64,000 nucleotides of DNA from Euptelea pleiosperma. Its lineage: Eukaryota; Streptophyta; Magnoliopsida; Ranunculales; Eupteleaceae. The notes below the pieces were generated by a model. That model worked only from the letters and a program-made list of their open reading frames with translations. It ran no database searches and was not told the DNA's origin. The position numbers and the translations under genes are program-made. This document shows, in pieces, positions 55,866 through 64,000 of the stretch. The stretch covers positions 21,503,751 through 21,567,750 of the forward strand of contig CM068543.1 of NCBI GenBank assembly GCA_035048495.1, given 5' to 3'. Numbering within the stretch: position 1 is the stretch's first letter; every line of letters begins with the position of its first letter.

Positions 55866-56007
55866 AGAACGGCCCTGTTACTTCATGGTTCACAGCCCAG
55901 ATCGTCACTGTGCAAATTAAATTTCTAGGTGAAAATTTGAAATTTAAAGACGCCGGTCTTAAGACTACCAAGTGCCAAGTACCAAACAATAGAATAAAAT
56001 AAAAAAG

Positions 56008-56356
56008 ACACGAGTAAAACTTCGGTCGCAGCCCACAATATGAGCCACGTGGCACACTATTAGAGGGTGCTGACCGTATGGATGTTTGGCCAGTCCCTCC
56101 GTGGACTTGCAATTAAAAATCAGCCTGATTAGTGATTTATAACCTTTGGATCTTTGCACCCAAATAATGCTCAAATTCCTACGGTGGTTAAAATCAACCC
56201 ATGAAAAAACTTCAATCCAAAGCTTCGAAATCACTGATCAGGTTTATGTTTGGTTTGTAGGCCCACATAGTGATTGGCCAAACATCCATACGGTCAGTGT
56301 TCACTAAGAGTGTGCCACATGGCTCGTATTGTGGGCTGTGACCGAAGTTTTACTTG
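56008..56356. mobile_element. MULE-type MITE, GTAAAACTTCGGTC terminus
   Basis: The left GAGTAAAACTTCGGTCGCAG and right GTGACCGAAGTTTTACTT are inverted. The interior is the common type (CAGCCTGATTAGTGATTT; TGATCAGGTTTATG). Curiously the flanks share GACGCCGGTCTTA (55947 and 56362), longer than a simple 9-bp duplication. Confidence 0.75.
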
Positions 56357-56567
56357 AAGACGCCGGTCTTATAAATCCTAGCTACGCACTATATATGGTA
56401 CTGCAGTACAAGGTGAGTAGATGTAAGGTGATTTGGAACCCACTACTTGAAGGGTCCCACTTAGGAGATATATCCATAATTTGTAACCATCTGATCCATC
56501 CAGCCATCCATCACATTGTTTTTAGCTAAATATTTTAAAGGGTGGTATGATCATCAGATCATGTATT

Positions 56568-56790
56568 GTTAGTAATTCAGCATACCGCAAAAATATAGTA
56601 CGTGAAAAGTTCCAAGTGTAATTCTGTTTTTTTTTTCACAATTTTTCATTAAAAAATAATATTTTACAATTATTTGTCATAATATGTCCCATCTGAATTT
56701 TTTTACTTTTTAAAATTCGGTTTTATAGTTATTTTTTCAAAAATTTGTAAAATTCGCGTATAATATGATAAGTATTGCTAACTCTTAGAA
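56568..56790. repeat. AT-rich MITE-like block (GTTAGTAATTCAGC / GTATTGCTAAC)
   Basis: The ends GTTAGTAATTCAGCATA and GATAAGTATTGCTAAC are inverted. The left end matches the blocks at 20808 and 22108. AT-rich and non-coding. Confidence 0.5.
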
Positions 56791-57239
56791 ATTATGAGTA
56801 TCATCACAGGTCCCTTCTAAATTCTGATGAATTGCAATACGTACGGCATGGATTTATAGATGACTTGTGCATGGACCATGGAGTGGGACACACCATTAAT
56901 TCAATGGTCACAACAATCTTGGTTTATGGACTTTTGCCTTGACTTATAGTTAATTTTGTTTTACTTTTTGATGAGATATTTAATATGGGCCATGTTAGGA
57001 TTTGCTAGGTAGAGGATAACAGCGTTGGCTGTCGTCTTTACTTAAGCACCCATGGATGGTCTTTAAGATTCACTTGGTGTGGATCGAGATGAGCGCAGAT
57101 GGCTTTTGGTATGTTTCTCAAGGTAAAGGGATCCAACGGTGTGTACCAAAAGATTGGAATAACATCCAAGAATAATTGTACAATAAAGTCCGAGGACAAT
57201 TGTATGTTAGAATAATTTCTACGTACGAACAAATGTTAG

Positions 57240-57375
57240 CAAACGAAGTCCGAGAATAATTATCAGAACAAAGTCCTCGAACTCTTGTTCGAACGATGTT
57301 CAGAATAAAGCTGAGAATAATTATCAGAACAAAGTCCTCCAACGATGTTCAGAATAAAGCTGAGAACAATTAATG
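57240..57375. repeat. Tandem duplication with AAGTCCTC and GATGTTCAGAATAAAGC
   Basis: The block GAGAATAATTATCAGAACAA ... GATGTTCAGAATAAAGC occurs twice in a row, the second copy lacking a 13-bp stretch. Confidence 0.75.
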
Positions 57376-57399
57376 ACCAGAATAAATTGGAGGACAATT

Positions 57400-58010
57400 T
57401 TTTTTTTTTAAGCCCATAAAATGCATTAAAATAGAGAGATGGTGGAGAAGATCTCCAAAAGTACAAGAAGAGAGAAAGAAAGAAAGAAGAAATGCCAAAA
57501 AAATATTACACCAAATGCCTATCTCTATTACACCAAATGCCTATCTCTCACCGTAATACATCCTCGAACCTGAATACCAAATCGTTAAAGAAAGTACCCC
57601 TCAACTCCGTAGATATGCTAACATAACTAAAGAGAAATGCCTCGATGCTAATGTGTTTTTTGAAGGGTTCTTTCCTCTCCTACAAAAATCCTCATACTTT
57701 TTTTTAGCCGTACACCCCATATAATAGCAAAAGACACTATTCTCCATAGTATTATACCCCTAGGAGAAGCATCAACTCTAGGCCATCCTCCCAAGAGTAC
57801 CCCAATGGACTCTGACACAACCCAAGAGAGATCCACTTGTGTAAGAAAGTATGACCAAATCTATCTGGCAAAGTCACAATGCAATAGATCTATATTCTTA
57901 CCATTAACCTTACACATAACACAATAATTCAACATAATCTACTTTCTCACAATCAAGTTCTTACTAGTGAGTATTTTATACAATGACCCAACCAAAGCAA
58001 AAAGCGAATT
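57400..58010 (-). pseudogene. 5'-truncated LINE, zf-RVT region and 3' tail
   Basis: On the minus strand, 57960-57840 reads CVMCKVNGKNIDLLHCDFAR with a stop before IWSYFLTQ, and 57836-57648 reads DLSWVVSESIGVLLGGW then RIVSFAIIWGV. This is the zinc-binding domain that follows the RT of plant LINEs. A T run at 57398-57412 (plus strand) is the poly(A) tail of the minus-strand copy. Only the last 600 bp remain, typical of aborted LINE insertion. Confidence 0.8.
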
Positions 58011-58599
58011 TTAAATGGTATTTTGGCTTTCGAAATATTAGGACAAGGGAACCAAAATACAAGGGAGCACATATTCACACAGCCCATTTCTTGTCAAGAC
58101 AGACTCTGGTTGGGGCACACCCGAAAGAGAGAGAAAAAACAAAAAAAAAAACCTTTTGTAGAGAAGAAGAGCGAGGTTGCAGGAGTTTTGGTTTTGAAAA
58201 ACAGGCGAAAGCGGTGAAGATGTGTGGTACTTCGGACGACGGGTGCGATGAGTGAGGACAACGGGAAGAAATTATCCGGTCATTTGGCCCTTCTTATTCC
58301 GCTATCTTTTTCGTCTGATATATTTCTTTCATCCTCCTAATTTCGATTACACATATTAGGAGAAAAGAAAACCTAGATTTTGCCCTAAATAACTAGAAGA
58401 GGGTCTTTGCAAAATTGTGTCGAATTAACTCTGTGCGGAGGTATTGATCCTAGGATTTCTAGTTCTATGTACTTCAACTGGGGCAATGAGCGAGGACATT
58501 GGAAAGATATTATCATCGGACTCTTTTATAAATCTCGACCAATAAGTGAAATTGTATTCCTACACGGAGCATGCGCATTTCAATGCTAAATTAGGTCAA

Positions 58600-59530
58600 T
58601 GGAGTACTCTTTATTAGAGTATATATTCGATTGGTTAGTATTAGCATTGTAATAAATTGTATGAGATGCACCATATCAATTAGAGTATATATTTGATTGG
58701 ATTAGTATTCTTCCGGTTGTCAAAGTATCAATTAGAAATATTATTATTGATTAGATTTGATTCTGATATATTAGAATTTAATTTCCTTTTTTTATTAGAC
58801 CATTGTAATACTCTATATAAGAGCTTTGTTAGGTTCAATGTAATCACCAATTCAAGCTATTATTAATAAGTCCGTCTAGAGCTACACCCATTTCTTACAT
58901 CCACTTCTTACACCCAAAGTTGGGGCCCACATGGACATCATGTTGGACAATTCAACCGCACAATGAGTTTTGCATACTATGGTTATTCTTCTCACAAAAA
59001 ATCAGGACATTTCAACATTCTTAACCTCATGAAAATATGACTTTAATTTGAAAAACCCAAACCATCCAAGTAAACCATTATTTTCGGTCAATTTTTATAT
59101 GGTTAGCAATGTCGAAGTGAACTGATTTTTGGCAATGATGATCATCATGGCAAGGACAACTCAATGTATGGTTGGATTGTCCAACATGATCTCCATGTGG
59201 GCCCCAACCTCAGGTGTAAGAAGTGGATGTAAGAAATGGGTGTAGCCTTAGACGGACTCATTATCAATAGATTCATATTTCAACATGTAGAAATTAAGAT
59301 TTCTTAATAAATCTTCGGTGATTACATTGACCCTAATCCAAGGTTTATATAGAGATAGGAAAACATCTAAAGATGGAAATTAATCATAAGGGATCTAATC
59401 TAATATCCTGATTGATATTAGATATTATCTTACTTAATCTTGACAACCGAGAAATATGTGATGAAACACACCGATAATGATATGGTGCATCTCACATAAT
59501 TTATTACAATGGTAATACTAATCTAACTGG
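58600..59530. repeat. Head-to-head LTR-like fragments around a MITE
   Basis: The left block (58600-58858) contains GTAATAAATTGTATGAGATG, then ACTCTATATAAGAGC and GGTTCAATGTAATCACC. The right block (59269-59530) contains their reverse complements in reverse order (GGTGATTACATTGACCC, GGTTTATATAGAGATAGG, CATCTCACATAATTTATTAC). TATATAAGAG looks like an LTR promoter. The right block ends near CCCTCCCGCAATCG, on the minus strand a possible polypurine tract. Confidence 0.55.
58868..59259. mobile_element. MITE, 9-bp TSD ATTATTAAT/ATTATCAAT
   Basis: 392 bp. The left AAGTCCGTCTAGAGCTACACCC and right GGGTGTAGCCTTAGACGGACTC are inverted, and the pairing continues for about 65 bp (CATTTCTTACATCCACTTC with GAAGTGGATGTAAGAAATG). 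Flanking duplications match at 8 of 9 bases (58859-58867, 59260-59268). Confidence 0.85.
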
Positions 59531-60349
59531 ATATATACTAAAATACCCTCCCGCAATCGTATGTCCCTTTGAAGAATGAACATGTGACTGGTTAAAAGAA
59601 ATATGAGCCATTGGTCTTCATGAAATGAATATGATGAATAGCTGAAACGTCTATTCGTGTGCTTGATGGTGGTCATCGCCTGTCTATGAAATCTATCACT
59701 CTCGCATCTCATTTATCTCGGAGTTTGTCAAAGCCGATAGCCCACTAGAAAGTCATTAATGCTTCTTCCAAGATGCTATCAAAGATGGAGTGTGTATTTA
59801 AACTTTCATTGGAGACGTCTTGAGTAAATAAACTATAATAAGATTGAAGGGCTTTGATGAGCATTTAATTGGAGGGTAGGGATATGTGGTGGGCAACGAT
59901 TACAGGCAAATGATGACTATGTTGACTATCATATATGGCATAGAATCAAGAGATTGAGGGAGGGGGGTGTCTAGATTGATGAACATTGAATACAATATTA
60001 TCTTTGATAATTAACACATTTTGTGCAATTTAAGTTTGAATTTTTATTATTTTTTCCATTTGCGGGTGGGTGCGAACCAAATGGTGGTAGTAAATGTAAA
60101 CAGTGCGTAAAGTTTAAAATTTGCATATGCAAAGTGCAAACCAAACGCAAGAAAAAATAGTGGAGCTCACACGCAAACCATTGCAAGGCAAGTGAACCGA
60201 ACAGACCCGTAGATGTTCTGATGCGGAGGTTGCTTTTGGGCAAGCTTAACATAAGCTAGAAGCCATATTATAGTTTCTTAGAACTTATGAAAAGCTGTCG
60301 TTCTGAGTTTACTTAGATTTGTATTACCTCCAGGGTCGATTGCATGGAT
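59531..60349. other. Intergenic with a transposon fragment
   Basis: 60060-60213 is an inverted relative of the left part of the element at 51945 (GTGCGAACCAAATGGT, GTAAATGTAAACAGTGCGTAAAG, GTGCAAACCAAACGCA). Otherwise no feature is seen. Confidence 0.5.
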
Positions 60350-60354
60350 GAGTA

Positions 60355-60676
60355 GAACTTTGATGACGGACCACAGCATGAGCCACGTGGCACATGTTAG
60401 GGACCACTGATTTGGACCTATCCTAGGTGGACCATACGTACAAAAAAATTAGCTTGATAAGTGATTTCTAACCTTTGGATTTGAGTACCCAAAATAATTC
60501 TCAAAATCCCACGGTAAAATATAAACCATGAAAAAGCTGCAAATCACTAATCAGGTTGAATTTTGGAACGTAGGTCCATGGACGTAGGGATGGGTCAAAC
60601 ATCCATACGGTCTCAGTGGTCTTTTAAGAGTTTGCCACGTGGCTTATACTGTGGTCCGTCATCAAAGTTGTACTCG
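60355..60676. mobile_element. MULE-type MITE, GAGTAGAACTTTGATGACGG terminus
   Basis: The left GAGTAGAACTTTGATGACGG and right CCGTCATCAAAGTTGTACTC are inverted, followed inward by CACGTGGC words and the common interior. No clear target duplication. It lies about 300 bp before the AUG5 start codon. Confidence 0.78.
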
Positions 60677-60977
60677 GCATAACTAGTTTTGTTTGAATAA
60701 AAAAGAGTAGTTGGAAATCTTTTTTTAGGGGAAATGCCTCTGGTTGAATCGCCGGCTGCAGCCATGGCGTGTTATAGCAATCTACTTGTTTGCAACTCTT
60801 TCTCTGCACGCGAATAGAGAAAACTAGGGGTTCTACTCTGCGGTTTTTTTTTTTTTCTGAAGTTATCTTGAATTAATATTCAATTTCTCCCCGTCCGAAT
60901 CTGCAATATACGTTTGGTTTGGTTCGATGAGAATCTAATTGGAATCCTCGGAGTTCCAACTCGAGATTCTTAGAGTA

Positions 60978-61507
60978 ATGCAGAGTTCAGGGAGCTCGAT
61001 TGCTCAAACTGAGGCAATTTTAGAATGGCTTCAGAAGGAAATGGGGTACAGGCCACAAGGCCCGTACCTCTCGTCGAACAAGGCAATGTTGCCCTCTGTC
61101 GATTCTCTCCGAAAGATTTGCCGTGGTAACATGGTCCCTGTCTGGAAATTTTTGTTGCAGAGGGTTAAATCGGAGAAAACGGTGGAGAAGCTTCGGAGAA
61201 ATATACTTGTACATGGAAGCAGCGATGGTTCGGCGGATGCGCCAAAATCGAGTGAGGATGGGAGGAGTAAGGGGAGGAGGAAGGAGAAGGAGAAGGTAAA
61301 ATTAGGGTTTGATAGAGGGCTGGGATCGGAGGATTCTTCGGAGAGCAGAGAGATTGCTTTGAGAGAAAGGGAATTGGCAGAGAAAGAGGTGGAGAGATTA
61401 AGGCATGTTCTTCAGAGGCAGCGGAAGGAGTTGCGTGGAAGAATGCTGGAGGTTTCCAGGGAGGAAGCAGAGCGGAAACGGATGCTCGACGAGAGGTCGA
61501 ATTACAG
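60978..61507 (+). CDS. AUG5: AUGMIN subunit 5, first exon (gene runs off the window)
   Basis: The ATG at 60978 opens [20 protein letters not shown], then GYRPQGPY and [20 protein letters not shown] with [14 protein letters not shown], the conserved N-terminus of plant augmin subunit 5 (HAUS6-like). Augmin recruits gamma-tubulin to existing microtubules for branched nucleation in spindle, phragmoplast and cortical arrays. Residues 120-177 are highly charged and coiled-coil-like ([20 protein letters not shown]). The exon ends with two bases of an Arg codon at a donor AATTACAG|GTTAGG. No second exon is recognisable before the right edge, so intron 1 is at least 2.5 kb and contains a LINE. An upstream in-frame stretch begins at 60939 but has no ATG. 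Confidence 0.93.
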
Positions 61508-62640
61508 GTTAGGTTTTGGAATATCAAACAAAAGCCATTTTTTTTAATTTCCACATCACACTATAGGAGTCCTTCGAATACGTTAATTTATGCTCTTTTA
61601 CCTGTTCTTTGATTCTTTGTGTTCTGTTTAATGTGTTACTGTATGGCTGCCTGTCTATGCTGTTGTAAAATAACTAATTGGGACTGTGTGTCTTGATGTT
61701 TATATGTCTTATGTTGACTTGGTGCTTAATTTCATGTCTAAGTTTCATAGATTTGACAAGAAGCCACAAAGTGTATAATATAAATATCCAAGTCAAGAAT
61801 GGTTGGAATTATGTTTGTGTCTGGAAATTCCTTACTATTGATGTATCAAAGTCTGCTAACCCAATCCAACCTAGAAACTGTTCTTTGGATGATCAACGAT
61901 GGCCATGTCTCCCAAAATTAGAGTAGCAATAACTCTGACGTGGAATAGTTAAGTTGCTATACCGTGTGACCAATAAGAGGTTTGATAGATTTGCACATTC
62001 CTCCTCACTGGTGCTGTCATTGGTTTTCACTGTACATGACCAAACCATCTCAAACATCCATATCTTCTAATCTTAACCCTCATAATAAACTTAAAGAGAA
62101 AAGACTATTCTACTCCTACATAAAATAGCCCTGATAAAATAGCTCCAAACTAACGTAAAGCTCTTTAACTAACTAAAACTAATTTATATAAACCCTAACA
62201 AGAAGAAAGAAATAAAAATAGCAATTCTGCCATGAATCTGTATCCTGTCCATGTTTTGGGCATAACTTGGTGAATTACTGAAATTGCATATCTTGGTCTT
62301 GTTGGATAGATAATTGAGTAAGGTTTTAGTGCAATTAATGGATTCCTAATTGAATACGCAAAGGAGACGTTATGGTCTTTGAAGATTGTGGCAGTATCCG
62401 TGTAGGATTTTTAAGTTTAGGGCCTCTTTTCCTGGCGTGCGCTTACTTTGCAGCTTGCACGAACAATATGGAGCAGTGAGCTTCATATAGGTAGTGTGCT
62501 TCTTATCCTTTGGGATAAATAGTTTCCATTAGTACTCTAACATGTTGCTGTTACACTTCACGGTGATTGGAAGTCCCATTCCTTCCGTTCAGTTTTCTAA
62601 TTTTTTTTGTCACGTAATAGATTACTTATAAAGAGTTACC
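61508..62640 (+). other. Start of AUG5 intron 1
   Basis: The donor is at 61508. AT-rich sequence without exon-like frames or recognised repeats until the LINE remnant begins near 62660. Confidence 0.6.
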
Positions 62641-62659
62641 TAGTGGTATCAAAAAATAA

Positions 62660-64000
62660 AGGGTTACCAAGTACATGGGCTATGTGCATGGGCTTTGGGA
62701 TCTTCGGTGTGTGGGAGGACATTTCAATGTGATTAGATTCTTGTTGGAAAAAAGAGGAGGAAGTTGCATAATTCGCAATATGAGGGATTTTAGCGAGTTT
62801 GTCGACTGGAATAAATTGATGGATTTACCTCTTGTTGAAGATCCTTTACTTGGTCCAATAACCAAGAGAATTAGGTCATGTGTAGACTTGATAGATTTCT
62901 TGTCTCTCGTAGATGAAAATGTGGCAATTCATCAGAAAGAGGAGTCTGGGCTTATCTCTGTAAATGAGGGCCTTATAAGAGTGGAGGCGAAGAATGTATG
63001 TCTCAAATTGACTCTTATGGAAGAAATCATCTTGAAACAAAAGTCCATAGTTAGGTGGTTGAAAGGAGGGAACATAAATACTAAATGTAACGCCCCGGCC
63101 CACACCGGTATGATAGTGTCCGCTCTGGGGTCATCCCCCTCATGGTTTTGTTCTTATCAGATAGGGTCAAGCTTGCCTTTATAGCTTAGGCTCTGAACGT
63201 TCTCCTGTCCGATGTGGGACTAAATTCAAGCACCTATCTGTCATTCCACCCAAAAACCTTGGCGTGGCGCACCGATTAGGTCTTGACATTCACTCCACTT
63301 GACAGGATGAGCCGTCCTCGGCTCTGATACCATTTGTAACGCCTCGGGCCCACACCGGTATGATATTGTTCGCTCTGGGGTCATCCCCCTCATGGTTTTG
63401 TTCTTTTCTACGGAAAATGCCTCGTACCATGTAGGGTTAAGCTTGCCCTTATAGCCTAGGCTCCGAACGTTCTCTTGTCCGATGTGGGACTAAACTCAAG
63501 CACCTATCTGCCATTCCACCCAGAAACCCTGGCGTGACGCACCGACTAGGTCTTGACACTAAAATTTTCTACAGGATTGCTAATGTTCGTAGATGAAGTA
63601 ACAATATCTCTAGTCTCTATTGGGAGAATTATCGAAGAAAAAGGTGCAATTAGAGAGGATATTGTGTTGATAAAAAAAATAAGAGAGGAGATTATGAGCT
63701 TTTACTCCAATTTATATAAGGAGCCTTTCCCATATAGACCGTCTTTGGAGGGGTTGCAGTGTGATTGTATCGGCATGGCTTGTTGGTTGCAATGTCCTAT
63801 TGAAGAAGAGGAGATTCTTAAGGTGATAGGGGATTTAAGTAGTGACAGGGCGCTAGGCTTAGATGGTTTCTCTTTCGCTTTCTTTAATAGGTGTTGGAGC
63901 ATAACTAGTGGAGATTTTATGAGGGTGGTTAGTTGAATTTTATTAGAAGGCATCCTTGGACCGATTTCTAAACACTACCTTCATCATTTTCATCCCTAAA
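62660..64000 (+). pseudogene. LINE (L1-type) remnant in AUG5 intron 1, split by a TRIM
   Basis: The first part (62675-63085) reads WDLRCVGGHFNVIRFLLEK, the end of the endonuclease domain, where the usual GDFN is GHFN, so a catalytic Asp is lost. It then runs through the linker to RWLKGGNINTK. After the TRIM, the same frame resumes at 63564 and soon meets a stop and frameshifts. The RT start is visible in 63553-63936 (IEEEEILKVIGDLSSDRALG, DGFSFAFFNRCW). It has lost its 5' part and continues beyond the window. Confidence 0.85.
63086..63558 (-). mobile_element. TRIM (miniature LTR retrotransposon), TSD CTAAA
   Basis: Two LTRs (63086-63288, 203 bp; 63335-63558, 224 bp) flank only 46 bp. On the plus strand each runs TGTAACGCC(C/T)CGG to GGTCTTGACA. 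Perfect duplications CTAAA are at 63081-63085 and 63559-63563. The interior holds GGCTCTGATACCA, the complement of the initiator Met-tRNA primer site TGGTATCAGAGCC, so the element reads on the minus strand. A purine stretch (CAAGTGGAGTGAA, minus) next to the other LTR is the polypurine tract. It has no coding capacity and must be moved by another element's enzymes. Confidence 0.92.

Noticed and set aside
61165..61554. 129-codon minus-strand frame opposite AUG5 exon 1
   Set aside because: Pro/Ser-rich antisense shadow of a charged coiled-coil coding exon.

Overview
This is a window of a flowering-plant nuclear genome. The evidence is spliced genes with GT-AG introns, plant-specific protein families (augmin subunit 5, a plant RING-H2 ligase, a plant universal stress protein), and a dense mosaic of Ty1/copia, Ty3/gypsy (Tat-type), LINE, TRIM and MITE elements. 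It is not grass-like in base composition. I cannot name the species from sequence alone.

Host genes, left to right: a seven-exon DsbA-like thioredoxin-fold oxidoreductase (3175-5337, +); a RING-H2 E3 ligase of the Arabidopsis At3g02290 type (16093-18456, -, last few codons not located); a three-exon universal stress protein (32577-33773, +); an unrecognised intronless gene with 18-residue tandem repeats (54332-55033, -); and the first exon of augmin subunit 5 (60978-61507, +), whose first intron runs off the window. From memory, AUG5, a RING gene and a DSBA gene are also close neighbours on Arabidopsis chromosome 5 (At5g38880-At5g38900), so the window probably keeps an old gene neighbourhood stretched by transposons.

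Mobile DNA makes up most of the rest. A decayed copia element (7181-13232, TSD GTATT) carries an 851-bp insertion in its RT. A 13.2-kb Tat-type gypsy element (38495-51687, TSD GTTAC) has gag-pol on the minus strand and a three-exon, 826-codon antisense gene on the plus strand; a 93-bp tandem array lies between the two convergent gene ends. LINE remnants lie at about 26.57-27.45 kb, 57.4-58.0 kb and 62.66 kb to the right edge, and the last is split by a 473-bp TRIM. A solo LTR (36193-37214) sits inside a fold-back element.

Three non-autonomous families recur. (1) A family beginning CAAGGTTTAAA with 8-bp target duplications has interiors made of short inverted words. (2) Mutator-like MITEs with 9-bp duplications share one terminus (GAGTAAAACTTTGATGAC) but carry different interiors; the commonest interior contains the word ATCAGCCTGATTAGTGATTT. 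(3) Smaller fold-back families. One MITE landed exactly at the TATA box of the 18-residue-repeat gene. Nothing bacterial, CRISPR-like or tRNA/rRNA-like was seen.
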